From Timema cristinae (Eukaryota; Arthropoda; Insecta; Phasmatodea; Timematidae), in assembly GCA_039000515.1 (NCBI GenBank), contig JBCFYV010000012.1:35082562-35146561 (forward strand): DNA of 64,000 nt. The letters run 5' to 3'. A program made the position numbers and the translations under genes. A model generated the notes under the pieces. The model ran no database searches and was not told the DNA's origin. It saw nothing but the letters and a program-made list of their open reading frames with translations. Shown here in pieces: positions 12,239 through 25,570 of this stretch (the stretch's first letter is position 1; each line of letters begins with the position of its first letter).

Positions 12239-14387
12239 TCAAGCTACTTTAAATAAAAACTCCATTCTTCTTTCTTTAGATTTTGCGAATTTCTCAATGA
12301 CTCTAAGTTAAAGTCTGAAATGTTCATAATAAAGTTTCTCTCGACAGACAGCATGGCAAGAGCTGACAACCTTTCCTGGTGCATAAGTATTTCTTAAAAA
12401 TGTTTTGACAGTTTTAGTGTAGAAAAACATATTTCTGCTTCTGCCGTTGTCATAGGGATTGTTATAATAATATTTAAAAGTTTTAGGCATTCTTCAAAAA
12501 TTTCACTTAAATTGTTTTCATTTATAAATGAGAACAGAGTCAAAGCGCCAGTCATATTTCGAAATTCATCCCTGACATAAATGATACTTAGCTCTGTGCG
12601 TAGTTTTTTTGCATCTAAAAATGGGTACGAATTTGTTGTGAGTTCTAAATAGTTATCAGGAAACAACTTACAATAATCAGAAAACTTTTCTGGCAAAAAC
12701 ACAAATTTGCAGCAACAAGATGACCAGTAAAGCTGAATCTGTCTTTTGCTTGACAGATGATGACGTCACAAACCTCTTTAGCCTCTCTATTACGAGTGTG
12801 GCTTCCATTTCGTCTCCGCTTTATTTTATTTTCATCAAGATCATCAGTTATATTATTTTATTTCTTATTTTGGAAATTTCCTCTATGAAACAATCTATTT
12901 TGTTTTTTACAAACGCTGGATCAGTTTCCCTTTTGTGCAACTGGTTATACAATATATCTACATAGGCATTATTTTATGAAAAAAAGTTAGCCAAAATAAA
13001 AAAACATCATCCTCTAATGTTCTCTTCAGACCAGACGCTTGTTCAATTGTAGCTATATGCTTAATGTCATCTCTCGTTTTAATTGTATCCATGCACTCGA
13101 TAAGTTCTTCTCTGTATTCGCAAACTGTGTTTACTGTTCGAGAATGAAAGTTCCATCTTGTAGGTGCTGATCGTGGTAAACGTTTACCCACAACTTCATC
13201 TAAAATCGCTGTTCTCTGAGGGGAATTAGAAAAAAATGTACAAAATCCTCCTAAACTGGCGAAAAATATACGGACATTACGATTAATTGAAGCTGCATTT
13301 GACATTATTAAATTTAGTTGATGTGCATGACAGTAAACATAAGCAGCGTTAGGATAGCCTGCTTTATTTTAGCCTGAACACCATTAAGAGATCCACTCAT
13401 AACTGAAGCACCATCATATGCTTGTGCTATTAACTTATGATGCTCTTTCTCTACATGTTGATCTATTTCCTCTTTGAGACAATTTGACAAAGATGCAGCG
13501 TCATGAAATGGGGGATTTACATAGTTCCAAAATCTTTCCACTGGCTTTCCGTTTACTATATATCGGTAAATTTAACCATTTGAAAAGTAGCTGAGACATC
13601 AGTTGTTTCGTCAGCTATAACAGCCAAATAACTGGCATTATTAATTTCTTTTGAAATTTCTTCATGACAAATATCCAGCATGCATTAAAGTATTTCATTC
13701 TGAATTGAACTAGAGGTGCCTTTAAAAACTGTAGACTTTTCTAAATGCCCTTTCAAAGCATCATCCAACTCCGCACTGAAATTGACAAGTCCACGAAATA
13801 TTCCAGGGCTAGAAGATGAATCAGTTTCGTATGACCTCTAAGGGCCAGTTCGAAAGCGCCATAGAATCGAATACAGTTTAGGATAATATTTAAAACATAC
13901 CTGTTGTTAGTCACTTTTTTATTGTGAAGCTCGATAGCTCTTCTGTAGCCAGAATCTAACTGTGATCGTATTTTGGTCTTGCCAAATACAGCCAAATCTA
14001 AAGAATTGTTCTTGTGTAATAATGATATTTCATGCTTTTTAATTCGCTCACTTAAATGGTTCAAATCAGTCATACCTAAATTCGTCCAAGATAAGTCACC
14101 ACCAAAGAGTTTAAACACGGAAAGCAGAACAATGCATTTTTTACATTACAACCACATAGCCATGGATGCTTTTTGTAAGTTTCTACGTTGAATTTTCTAG
14201 TAAACTCTCGATTTTTAGTTTTTGTTAGTTTTTCTAGAACAATATTTGGTGTCGGTCTACCAAGTTTTTTAATTTCTAATTTTTCTTCTTGAGTACACAA
14301 AGAAAATTTTTTTCGTAAAATGTTTTGCACAGAATTCATTTCGATATTTAAAAAAGCCACTAACTCGAACTCGTTCACAAATAACAA
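12239..14387 (-). pseudogene. hAT (ZMYM1-like) transposase, decayed, copy 1
   Basis: It has the same domain order as 54601-56754 but different extra indels: near 12388, 12410, 12703, 12862, 12966, 13362, 13837 and 14110. Some positions broken in copy 2 are open here: the T-run near 13917 reads through from HNKK to VTNNRY. Conversely the dimerisation domain is more fragmented here. The in-frame TAA after the QNEIL motif and the frameshift before the VERFWNY motif are shared with copy 2, so those predate the duplication or are allelic identity. Confidence 0.88.
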
Positions 14388-14774
14388 CTATTTACATAAA
14401 CCAAGTTTTTTTTATATTGATGTTTTGCGCAAAATTCTTTTTGATATTTAAAATATGCACTAAATCTGTAAATTATTATGAACTAATTAACTACTATTTA
14501 AACAATCATTGTACTTAATTAATTGTGTACAGATTAAAAAGAAAAACCACACTTTAAAAAACATAACTGGTAGTAATGCTTTGGTTGATCAAAACAAATC
14601 GCCAAGTTCGCTATCAAGCTGGCACCAGGCCATGTGTTAAAGGTCCACTTTAAAACTAACTTGCAAGGTCAACAACCTCTCTTCTTCTCGATGCGCATGC
14701 TCAGATGGTTGCCCGCCCCTGGAGTTTAGTAGAAGTACTAGAACAGCGCTAGCAGTCAGGAAAACAGGTGGAAT

Positions 14775-15058
14775 TATTATTATTATTATTATTAGCACCG
14801 CGTCTTACTACCCGTTCGGGTTATACGCACTTAGGCTAATGTGTAATGGTAGGGTGATTGTGAGATGAAAGGAAGGACCTACAGTTTAACGTGGAATCCG
14901 AACCACGGAGGAGGCCTGGCATTCCCCACATTCACAAGGTGTCTTGTCAGAGGTGAAGGAAGGGTTTGGAAATCAGATAAATCTGTGCCGGGACGAGGAT
15001 TGAACCCCGGCCGCCAGCATAGAAGTCCGACACCTTACCCCTAGACCACCAGGTCACC
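14775..15058 (-). mobile_element. tRNA-derived SINE, family A, inside the hAT element (copy 1)
   Basis: Counterpart of 57144-57430. The left target repeat is ACAGGTGGAAT (14764-14774), but the right one reads ACAGTGGAAT (15059-15068), one G shorter than in copy 2. Confidence 0.93.
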
Positions 15059-16097
15059 ACAGTGGAATAGTAAATAGAATGAAAAACGCAAGAGCATAGC
15101 TAATTTTAAGAAATTTATTCTTAAAAAAAAAAATCGATTCACTATGAAATGTTAATTGTTATTATTTAAATAAAATAATGTTAAATACTATTTTGTGTGA
15201 AATTATAAGTGGTGCACTTGCACCTGCGCACTTAAGGAGGAGTCGCCACTGGTTAAGGATGAGTTAGGTTGAATTTGCGGGAAGTGTATTTGCATGGAGG
15301 GAGAGGGGAGTTTTTTTTTTAAACTCAGTATATCCGACTGGAATTTGAGACCTGATCTCCCCGTCATCGGCAGACAGGTCTATTCCAAGAGTGGCGCCTC
15401 AGACCATGCATCTACCGAAGCGGTGAAACTTATCATTATTATAATAAGGTGTTCTGTCTCATGGCAGATCCATTTATTTTGTCAGTGAACTTAGACCACC
15501 AATGCACTCTGTCCTCTGTCCTCTGTCTCCTACTGACATTTAAGAATCATATAAAATAAGCCCTCACCTTCTAGCTAAAGTGTTTATGGTAAAAAGATGT
15601 AAGCTTCTAAGCGCTCTCTGAACTCTTAAGATGGGGATGTAAGTAACAATAGTAAATGTCAGTGTTTTTGCAGTTTTTATGACAAAACTTTTCTTTTTTG
15701 CTAAAATAAATAAAATTTTGCTTCTATACAAACATAGAGTTTAATTTCTTCATAAAATGACACACAATTGTTGAATATCTATAATGAGCATAGCGGGTAT
15801 TATCTAATAACCTTTATAACTTGAGTGAAAAAGTTTTCATGAAATTCCAGGAGACCCTTGCCAGATATTCGACAACTGTTGATACTACCATGTGAAAAAA
15901 AAACCCATTACTATAAGAACTGCCAAAACACTTACCTTCGCGTTCCCTGCACCCCCACCTTAAAAAGATACGTAAAATGTTCATCGAAACACAAAGATCA
16001 GCCCTTTTAAAATTATTCCCCTATCAGCTCTACATCCATCCCTAATCTAACAATTCGGAGGGGCATATGAGTCTGTTTCGTTTTTAGTTAATTAGAT

Positions 16098-16428
16098 GAC
16101 CACCTTTGTGGTCTAGTAGTGAGAGTTTTTGTCTATAGATCCAGTGATCCTGAGTTTGGTCCCCGGCACTTCCAACATTTATTTGTGAAGCAGTGGGTCT
16201 GGAACGGGGTAAAACTAAGCCTCGTGAGGACAAATGAGGAGTTACTTAAATAAAGAAGCAGCAGACCCGGTTTATAAAACTTATATTAACGGCTGAAAGG
16301 CTCATCATGTTGACAGCATGACACCCTCTATTCGAAAATGTTAGCACTATTATCGCCAACTATTGCGGCCGCTCGGTAGGTATAGCTCGCTTGTGGGCTC
16401 AAGCCATGGAGCTATATTCAGATAGATT
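16098..16428 (+). mobile_element. Family C SINE (copy 1)
   Basis: Shares GTGGTCTAGTAGTGAGAG, GTGAAGCAGTGGGTCTGG and GCCTCGTGAGGACAAATGAG with 5401-5710, in the same order and over a similar length. Target repeats are not clear. Confidence 0.85.
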
Positions 16429-16774
16429 TGATCTAAATATGGTTTGTTGAATAAGCAATAGTTAACTGTTCCTTCAACAACGTACTTATATATTTAAAAG
16501 CAAAATAAATTAATCATCCTTAACTTCTTTTTTTTTTTTTTTTTTGCAAACAGGTATATTATGTCTCCATGTGCTTTACTTTTGTACTAAACTAAAAGTT
16601 TATAAACATTGGCTATCCTACTGTAATAACACCCTCACTGATGACTGTAAGGTCGTAGAAAAATAATTTTTCTAGGGCGGATCCACTAGAAAATGTTGCT
16701 ATATCATTAACTAATAAAAGTTTTTGTAAATATATATGAAACCCCACTCCCCCAAACACTATCTTTCTATGCAC

Positions 16775-16950
16775 TTGCCGGTGAGGCATCAGTCTCCTCT
16801 TGCCTGGTTTGCCTATTACAGGGGAGATTGGGGTTCAAATCCCGGCCGGGTGTACTGAAGTTTTTTTTTGGCCTAAATTATTTCTTACTTTAGTTCCACG
16901 CAAATGTGAGTACATTTTATATAAATTATACCTAAATTATTCCTAACCCA
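16775..16950 (+). mobile_element. Family B-related SINE head (copy 1)
   Basis: Box-B-like GGGGTTCAAATCCCGGCCGG, then GTGTACTGAAG and CCACGCAAATGTGAG as in the family B body. The tRNA-like 5' part is diverged and the shared tail is absent. Counterpart in copy 2 at about 59148-59325. Confidence 0.65.
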
Positions 16951-17547
16951 TTAGTGAAATTATTTGAAAATTAGGATGAGTAATAATATGCATATCACGG
17001 AAACAGCCACGTTGGAGGCTCACTGTATATTATAAATGTAGGCTACTTTAATATATTCGGGATAAGTTAAACATTTTATTGACCGCTCTGAAACTAACAA
17101 AATAAACCAAGCCCAGTGTTTTTAAAATAAGAATCCCACTTCATACCACCAACATAATGTCAATACAATTTGACATTCTAGAAATGTTTTATTCGACTCG
17201 GTAACTAAAAGGTGTATCCATCAAAAGCCTACAATAATCCTTTGAAAATCAGACTAAAATAGCACTCACTCACTGAAACATTTCAGGGGCTAACTAAAAT
17301 TAATTATTGTTGATAAATATCAGCAGTGAACCCAAAGAGGGTAAATTAAAGTGTCCTCCAGCACCCTCATTAAGGAAAATTGTTTTAGTAAAATTTTAAG
17401 CACGGGAGTAAAAGTATAAAATATACCACTGCAAATGTGTCGAATGTTTGGGTTATATTTTAATACAAGGTATTCAAAAGGCTTTAACACTAAAGTTACC
17501 CATTGAATTTTAATCTATTAAAAACGTACATACATTATAACTTAATG

Positions 17548-17699
17548 TGGAATGCCAGGTCGCCACCGTGGTTCGGATTCCACGTTAAACTGTAGGTCCT
17601 TCATTTCATCTCACAATCACCCTACCATTACACATTAGCGTAAGTGCGTATAACCCGAACGGGTAGTAAGACGCGGTTCTAATAATAATAATAATTATT
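17548..17699 (+). mobile_element. 5'-truncated family A SINE (copy 1)
   Basis: Only the 3' part is present: from AATGCCAGGTCGCCACCG through GCGTATAACCCGAACGGG to a (TAA)n tail. Perfect 14-bp direct repeats ATTATAACTTAATG flank it (17534-17547 and 17700-17713), so it is a truncated insertion and not a decayed full-length one. Confidence 0.93.
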
Positions 17700-18669
17700 A
17701 TTATAACTTAATGCCCCCCATCTCCTACCACAAAGACATTTTCTGTATGCGCCACTGACAACTTTACAACATAGAGTACATTTTTAAACAGATGATAAAA
17801 AAAGGACCAATGTTATTGCTCATTAATGTAAGTAATTAATAATTACGCTTTTATTTTAAAAGATGAATACAGTAACTTACCGTGATGCTACTTTAGATTG
17901 AAGGTATTATCGTATTCCAGAGTAATTAACACCAGTGTGATGACGTGGGAAATATTAGTCTCTAGTTTTCTTCATTGTGTTGACTTACAGCTGTTGTCAA
18001 ACTGAAAATGGCTCTTGTAGAAAGATAATAACATTTCAAAAACGCCATCACGAGTTTTGTCTCAAAAGCAGTCACTCATAAATCATAGCAAATAGTCACA
18101 TTATCTCTTTGTTTGAGAGCTTGAACAATAGGTAAGCTACTTTTTAATTGCGGCAATATAACATCAGTGTTATAGAGAAGCAAAAGTTAAAACAATGATG
18201 TAGAATATAATAAATTCAACTAGTATGCTAATTACGTATGATAATGCATTATAAGTAGTTGATCCGCAATTGGAAGATCCACTTTTAATGGTTCCAATAT
18301 TTTACTAGTTACATTTTTAATGCACATTTAAGTCACGATATGAGTTTTTTCAGCTCTCATGTTTGTCAAATGTGTCCAGTTTCAACAGGTAGAAGCTAAA
18401 AATGGTTCAAATTTGTCGAGGCTGTCTACGCTACAGTTATTTTATTACATATAATTTGCTCAGCCCATATCAATTATGTCTTCCTTATTCACCATTTATA
18501 TTTTCGCCGCTTATGTTAGACATTACATGCATCTACTTAAATATTGGTTTTGTTGCGTTGGGTAATATTGTTTTAATCAACTTATCTTAAACAGGCTTAA
18601 AAACTACCTATCTTTTATTTGTATAGATAAAAATAAAATGATACAAACCTACTATTTTGGACATTTATT

Positions 18670-19270
18670 TTATTTATGACTAGCAATCCCGCACGGCGTT
18701 GCCCGTGACACACTGATGTATAAGAATTATAATCTCCCCCTAACCCCCCCCCCCCCCCCCCATGGTACCCGTATCTCTTAAACGTAATTCTAAGCCAGAA
18801 AAAAAACATATTTTCTTTTAAAAAAATTTAAAAATAACCTAATTAAAAAGCTAATTAAAAATCTTGCTTCGAGGTGCAATCGAATTTCCTTCCGTCCTCC
18901 TATTTTAAAAATTTCAGATCTCTGCGTGCCGTAGATTTGGCTGGGCATCGCACACAAACAAACACACACACACAGACAAACAAACACTTCCTTTTATTAT
19001 TATAGAAGATTATAATTACCTACTTACATGCCAAATTTGAAGTCTCTAACAATTATAGTTACGAAAATAAGGCAACTTTAAAGCGAAAATATAAATCCTC
19101 TTTATTCCCTATCCTGTGGGAATTTCAAAAAATACGACCTTATTCTAGTCTACATCATAAAGGGAACCTCTGTGCAAAATTTCAACTTTCTAGGTCCAAG
19201 GGTTTACGCTGGGCGCTGATGAGTCAGTCAGCGAGTCAGGACTTTTCTTTATATATATATATATAGATAG
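18670..19270 (+). mobile_element. Decayed non-LTR (RTE-like) 3' region (copy 1)
   Basis: Starts TGACTAGCAATCCCGCACGG with CGTTGCCCGTG, continues through GTGCAAAATTTCAACTTTCT and GATGAGTCAGTCAGCGAGTC, and ends in (TA)n. This word order is typical of 3' ends of RTE-type or related retrotransposons in arthropods (from memory, not a search). It includes a C18 run (18744-18761) and an (AC)n-rich tract near 18955-18985. No reverse-transcriptase coding sequence is seen. Confidence 0.5.
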
Positions 19271-19942
19271 ATAAACGATTTGTATTCCATTGAGTTTTAA
19301 GATACCAAAACACTTTCAGCGAGGTGTCATATTTGGTTCATGGCTTATCACTGGAGGCTTATATATTCTTTTAAATACCAACTCAATGCAAGTTAGAACC
19401 AGATTTGTATAAGTAATATAGAGAAAGGATTATTATAGGAAATAAACAAAGCCAAATTTAGAGCTGTGAAGGCACCTGGACTAAACATTAAACAAATATT
19501 TGTATTTTTGATGTTTTATATATTATTTCCTTACAGTAGTAGCTCGCGTATAGGGACTGCGGAACTGCAGCTCCCCCAATTTACACTTGATATTATCAAT
19601 AACATTTAAGGCTCTGCCTACCCTCTCTGGCGGTGTGTTGAGCTTTCAACTATCAAAATAGATGGCGTTGCTAAAGTTATACAAACTGGTGGATTCCAGC
19701 CATCAGGTTGGCAGAATTACTGGTTTGTTTAAACAATTGGGAGACTGGCAACCACGACCGGTAATCAGTAAAGGCAGCAAGCAAACTTTTTCCAAGAACT
19801 GAGAGAGATAACAAGTATAGTGCCGGACCGTAAAGTGTGTAGGCGACCAAGTTGGACCAAACGTGGGGAGATATAACGTCAAGATACAATCACACTCTCG
19901 AGCAGAAAAATTAGCTTATCCATTACAGTCAGTTAGACGTCC

Positions 19943-20885
19943 ATTAACCTGTAGTACCACTTTTGAATTTAGAACCTTTTTGATGCCAAAGTTTTGTACT
20001 AGTTTTGTACCGTTTTGTAACAAAGAAAAAGTTTTGTACCCGTACCCGTTTTGAGTAATTAACATATCAACGTGGTGACTCCAGGTTAATGCTGTTGTAC
20101 CACTTTTGAATGTTTTTATGCCAAAGTTTAGTACTAGTTTTGTACCATTTTGTACCTGTACCCATTTTGAGTAATTAGGATATCAACGTGGTGACTCCAG
20201 GTTAATACTGTTGTACCACCTTTGAATATTTTTTTTATGCCAAAGCTTTGTACTAGTTTTGTACCATTTTGTACCCGTAACCATTGAGTAATTAGCATAT
20301 CAAAGTGGTGACTCCAGGTTAATGCAGTTGTACCAGAATTTTGAACATTTTTGATGCCAAAGTCTTGTACCCGTACCCATTTTGAGTAATTAGCATATCA
20401 AAGTGGTGACTCAAGGTTAATGCTGTTTTACTACTTTTTAATTTTGAACTTTTTTGATGCCAAAGTTTTGTACTAGTTTTAGTACAGTTTTGTACCAGAA
20501 AGAAAATTTTTTGTACCCGTACCCGTTTTGAGTAATTAGCATATCAAAGTGAGTACTCCACGTACTCCAGGTAAATGCGGTTGTACCCCTTTTGATTTTG
20601 AACTTTTTTGATGCCAAAGTTTTGTACTAGTTTTGTACCGTTTTGTAACACAAATAAATTTTGTACCCGTACCCATTTTGAGTAATTAGCATATAAAAGT
20701 GGTGACTCCAGGTTAATGCTGTTGTACCACTTTTGAATTTTTTGATGCCAAAGTTTTGTACTAGTTTTGTACCGTTTTGTATCACAAAGAAAAAGTTTTG
20801 TACCCGTACCCATTTTGAGTAATTAGCATATCAAAGTGTCACGTGACTCCAGGTTAATGCTGTTGTACCACTTTTGAAATTTTTT
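19943..20885 (+). repeat. GTAC-rich minisatellite, about seven units (copy 1)
   Basis: Units of 103-154 bp start at ATGCCAAAG near 19983, 20118, 20237, 20354, 20457, 20611 and 20745. Each has GTACTAGTTTTGTACC, TTTTGTACCCGTACCC, TTTTGAGTAATTAGCATATC and GGTGACTCCAGGTTAATGC. Unit length varies by loss or gain of GTAC-containing blocks. An 89-codon open frame on the minus strand (20544-20813) is a by-product of the repeat, not a gene. Confidence 0.95.
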
Positions 20886-21235
20886 CGAATAAATATCTGG
20901 TGAGGGTAGTGATAAATAATAATGTACACTTATTTATCAGAGAAACATTTATTTAAGGTAAAATTAGAGATAACTTATTTTTGAAGATTTTGTCACTAAC
21001 TATAATAAATAACCTTTACGATTGAGTTTGTAGCTTACGATTTTGTCGTACCATTTATTTGAGTTTATTAGTAAGCAGGTAAAATAAAAAATAACTAAAA
21101 TTTAATGTGCTAAATTTGTCCACTGTGCTTTGGCTAATTTTTAAAATTTAAAGGCTAAGAAGGCAATAAAATATTTTAAAAGCAGTTTCATTTCGAAGAC
21201 TATAACAATTTTGACTATAAATATATCTGTTATTT

Positions 21236-21486
21236 TTATTACTGATATCACCACGTCATACTACCTGTTCATGTTATACGCATATATGATAATCTAATTG
21301 GGTGGTAATGAGGAAAGAAGCATTTGAGAGGTTATCTACCAGCATTTTTATTTTGGAAGATGGGGAAATAATTTAGGAAAAACTACTCTCAATAGACTCA
21401 ACCAGGATTTGCACTCCAAGTGCTCCGCTATCAGCAGGCCAATTTAACACTAGTGACACCTTAGACCACTCAGCCACTGAAGTGGG
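21236..21486 (-). mobile_element. Family B-like SINE, diverged (copy 1)
   Basis: It has a recognisable tail (GTTCATGTTATACGC), body and tRNA-like head (CCACTCAGCCACTGAAGTGG on the plus strand). Twelve-bp direct repeats TATCTGTTATTT flank it (21224-21235 and 21487-21498). Confidence 0.88.
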
Positions 21487-21619
21487 TATCTGTTATTTAA
21501 TACGGTGTTTACAGTTTTCAAACATGTATAGGATTTACACAATTTTCCAGAAATAAATGTTTTTGGGAATAATTTTTTATCCTATTGGTAGAATTTAACA
21601 TGAGCAATATCTCCATGGT

Positions 21620-21922
21620 GTCAGCCTGCAAGCAGGCTATACCAATCGAGAGGCTGCCGTATGTTGGCAAAGATAGTGTCAACATTTTCAAGCTGAGGGT
21701 GCCATGTGGTTAGCACGAGCCCTCCAGACTTCTTTCTCAGTTTTCTAGACTGAAGCACTACTTATTCATTCAATTATCTCCTCATTTGTCCCCACGAGGT
21801 TGATTTTGGTTCCGTTTCAGACCCACTGCTCCACAGACAGAATTAGGGACACTGGGGATCGAACTTGGGACTTCAGGATCTGAATCCAGTAAATCTGACC
21901 ACTATACAACAGAGGCGGTCGG
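21620..21922 (-). mobile_element. Family C SINE, minus strand (copy 1)
   Basis: Inverted relative to the others: CATTTGTCCCCACGAGG and CAGACCCACTGCTCCACAG are complements of the family C body, and the tRNA-like head lies at the right (GGGATCGAACTTGGG, then GACCACTATACAACAGAGG). In copy 2 only its first bases are inside the window. Confidence 0.85.
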
Positions 21923-23964
21923 GTATCAAATACTTACCTACCTACTTTATGGCATAGGGAACACAAAAGTTCATTAATTTTAATGGTTTTAAATATATTT
22001 TACTTATCATCGGCTTCATGTCGTGGTCAATAATGCTAAAGTGCTATGACTGAGCACTGAGTGCGTAAATTAATCAGCTCTAGTAACTTGACTAGTTCGA
22101 TTCCCTGTTAGGTTGAAATTACTTAGTACTAGCATGATACGAACTCGGCCAAGGCACAAGAGATTTTGAACATACAATAAGTGCGTTACAGAGTGTTTGT
22201 AACATTTATTTTCAGCTAAGAGCATTTTTTTTAAAAAAAGTACTTGAAATATCAGAATAATCGCTACATTGTTATATATAAATATTTATTTGTATCTTAA
22301 TTTTTATATTATTTCTTCAGTAAATAAAATAGTATCGCTACTCATCCATTGTACTTAAATTAGTAGATACAGATAGCCTAAGCGCCAGTAATATGCATAC
22401 CATTAAAAAAACTTACCCTTTACTACAAGCAGTTAAATAATCAATTATATCTTTGATTTTCTTTGTGCGCCCTTTCTTCATAAACTTGTTATTCACAAGG
22501 ATATAAAATAATATTTTGTAAATACTTCTCCACCTCAAAATTTATACAATTCATTGGATTTTGTTCGAAAGCAAAAAGGTCACATATTGTTAATTATATA
22601 AAAAGTAATCACCGTGGGTACTTATTGTTCGGGATTCGATACATTTCTTCCGAAACGAGCGCACAAACTGCGAGAATGCAACAGGTTCAAATTAAAAGTA
22701 ATCACATTTAACAAGCTAATAAAATAAAATTAACATTTTCACATCTTGACTACCAAAAACTTCATTCATTAACTTTTTGAAAAATAACTTATTCCAAAGT
22801 CCAATGAGAGTCAAATCCTAGACCGTAAAATAAAAACTAGTATATAAGATTATACTGAGAACGTCTCCAAATTACATTTAGACAAAATTTTATTTAAAAT
22901 AACTATGTTTGATATGAGCAGGAATGTTTATTTTTATTTAATTACAATAGTGGATTAAAAATTCAATGTACAGTAGTTTTCATATACTATGAATATTAAC
23001 ACATATTATTACAATATGTAGTGCTCAAGAATGAGAAAACCCAAGAAAAATGTAAGATAAGAGTGAAGAATTGTATATGTTTTTACTGCCTCAGTTAAAT
23101 AAGGGCTAATGTCATAAGACTGTGTGTATGGAGAAGCATGTGGTTTTTTCTTTGAAAATAATGTATCACTAGAGTAATACTCTCATTGAAGTAAGTAGGG
23201 ACCAACTATATTTATTCACACAGCAGGAAGACTTTGTGAGTATTTTAGTTACTGAATATATCAAGATGTTTATATTTAATTACGCAAATTTTCATAATTG
23301 GACATTGGCCCTTCTTATCCCAATGCACATGGTATTAATTTCTTTTACTCAAGAAGGTCACAGAGATTAGCTTCACCCTCCACTACCGCCTGCATTCCGA
23401 TACAGCAGGTTAGCCAACGCTTGCAAAATGATACTAGCTTGTAAATGGGTAATGATCATACTAACGGCACCTATTATCATCTAAGACAACTAGTTGCAGA
23501 AGGAAAAGTTGTATTTAAAACCATGTATTTTGACTAGAGTGTCGACTTGGGAGTCGTTAGAGCTCAATATCGTCGTGATTATTGAAGCTAACCCAAATTA
23601 AAAAATATGTCTAAAAATAAAAATAAATTATTCATTAAATAATATGTTATAAACAAACACTCTAGCTTGATTGTACAAAGAAAATAAATAAATCCATTAA
23701 TAATTTTTGTTTTCCCATTTAAAATGCATTGAAATGGAAACATTTTAATCAAAATATTTCAATAACTATTTTTGCATGGCTTGAAAATTCCATAAGAATT
23801 ATGAAAGATGCCCAGATATGTTACTAAAATAAATAAAAAACAACAATGTTGAATTATTAAATTTTTTTTTTTTAATCTTTTGTTTAGAACTGTGCATTTA
23901 TGGGTAGGCAGAGCCTTAATATAATGAGTCCTTTTTCTTTAATTCTCTCTTTATTTTTGTAGTA

Positions 23965-23971
23965 CTATATA

Positions 23972-24006
<35 letters not shown>
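23965..24006. repeat. (AT)n microsatellite
   Basis: About 20 dinucleotides with one G interruption, in the unique tail of contig A. Other AT tracts are at 38340-38412 and 39113-39145. Confidence 0.95.
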
Positions 24007-24008
<2 letters not shown>

Positions 24009-25547
24009 CTTAAGTTTAATGTCAGTACTTTAGTAGCCATCCACCAGTTTATGAAAAAGATACAAAAATCTTTGTATGGAACCGTGCGCTTCACAGTGCC
24101 AGCGACGTGGTGTTTGACTGTTGTGCGCATGCACACATAGGAGGGGGTGGAGAGGAAGTCGGGACTGCCAGATAGAGAGAGCACTGCTACTCTCGCAGTT
24201 ACGCTCTGGTGTGATGGTTGAAGGAAGTTTTTTTTTTTTACTCAGCGTGTGTTGTGCTTAAAAACCGTGTACCATATTCTTGAATGTGATAAAGTGTAGA
24301 AGAGTGTAAAATTAGATTATTATTTTGCTTCCAGATATTCTATTAGATTCTTTTTTTGTCTCTTTTTTAACAGAAAGACTAAATGCGCTTCCGGTACTTT
24401 CAATGGAGAAAAATTTCCTCAATTGTCATCCAGAAATCAAGGGGAAAATTATTGAATTTTTTGCCTAAATTAAAACAAGAATAATGGATTTCATTTTTAA
24501 ATGAATAGATTAAGCTTGAACTGTAACAATTTAAGTTAAAGTAAGCAAATTTATTTTTTAAAAGATTTTATCAAGTTCTTGAATAAATTTTCTTTCTAAA
24601 CATGTTTTTTCCCTTTTACACAATTTTAAAACAAAGGCTACAACATTTCTGGAACAGCACCCCCACTAATTTTAGCTACGAGCCACTACTGTTTCCTTAC
24701 ATAAATAACTGTTAAGGTTCAATTCTAAGAATATTACTTAAATGAATAAATATTGTCTTTTCAGGATTCTAATCAAGCTAGACTAGATGCCTTAGTCCAC
24801 CCACGTGTTCACTGACGTAAGTCAACCCTCGTGTTGGGAAGTACAAACAAAAGGGCATCCTCAAGAATAATTATCTAATTTTCCACTAGATTTGAAACAA
24901 ATAAATCTAAATTTTAATGTTCAACTTTTTTTAAGCAAAGCAAATAAAAAATAAAGTCTACTTTAATTGTAGTCAATACACGCTCAAAATGTTTTGACCT
25001 GGCGAAATTCCTAATGAAAGAAAGATTTTGATTAATTAAAAGGTGGCCTTCTATGCACTTAAATGTACAAAGAAAGAGATACTTTTAGAGTCCACTTTAA
25101 AAGAGGAGTAAAGGAACTAATGCCAAACTAAAATTTGGTAAGAAGGAATTTCTTAAAGGTCTTTTTACAATTCAACATTCTAATGTATAATAGAATTCTG
25201 GAAGAGAAAAAGGACTTTCATACCACCACTCCTACCATAAACAGGGTATAAACTACTTTAAAATACAAAAAAAAAAAAAACACTCAAATGAAATTTTTCT
25301 CTGCTAGGAAAAGAAAGTTTTCGTACAAACCTGCGCTTGTTGGTGGAGTGTGCAGCAGAGTAGTTACTTGTCGAGGATAGTGGTTCGTGATCTTACTTCT
25401 TTGACCCTTCTATTGGCTATCGGACGATAGATAAACTTCCTGGATGACCTTTGAATGGACGGATGTACTCAACAATATTTTATATGGACGACAATGTTGC
25501 CAACTTAGATTTTTTCCCTAATAGATTAAACTTTTTCATAGTGTTTT

Positions 25548-25570
25548 GGGGGGGGGGGGGGGGGGGGGGG
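25548..25570 (+). repeat. Homopolymer of 23 G
   Basis: An uninterrupted G run within AT-rich sequence. Its length is likely unreliable in the assembly, and it could form a G-quadruplex. Confidence 0.95.

Larger units (their letters stand above)
11775..15251 (-). mobile_element. hAT-superfamily transposon, copy 1, with a SINE inserted in it
   Basis: It is the counterpart of the element at 54135-57624, with identical terminal repeats and the same 8-bp target duplication GTTAAGGA (11767-11774 and 15252-15259). Being at the same site with the same nested insertions, it shares one insertion event with copy 2; it is not an independent transposition. Confidence 0.95.
11710..15423 (-). mobile_element. 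Family B SINE split by the hAT insertion (copy 1)
   Basis: The left part (about 11710-11774) has the tail ATTCGAGTTATACGCC. The right part (15252-15423) has the body and tRNA-like head, with CCACCGAAGC... equivalents. Removing the hAT and one GTTAAGGA restores a continuous family B element. Flanking GAAACTT motifs at about 11698 and 15424 look like its own target repeats. Confidence 0.85.
1..21627 (+). repeat. Large near-identical direct repeat, copy 1
   Basis: The whole stretch recurs in the same orientation at about 42351-64000. Every landmark returns in the same order: mARC exons 3, 2 and 1, the palindrome, MITEs, SINEs, hAT element, RTE-like remnant and minisatellite. The coordinate offset drifts from 42350 at the left to 42373 at the right, so copy 2 is net 23 bases longer. 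Differences seen are mainly 1-2 base indels, many in short homopolymers, plus a few substitutions. The repeat runs past the left window edge, because position 1 already lies inside it. Confidence 0.97.

Noticed and set aside
20544..20813. 89-codon minus-strand frame with internally repeated words
   Set aside because: It is the minisatellite read in one frame; the repetition comes from the DNA repeat and both large copies carry it passively.
23965..24006. Possible telomeric or centromeric array
   Set aside because: It is a simple AT microsatellite; no TTAGG-type repeats are seen anywhere in the window.
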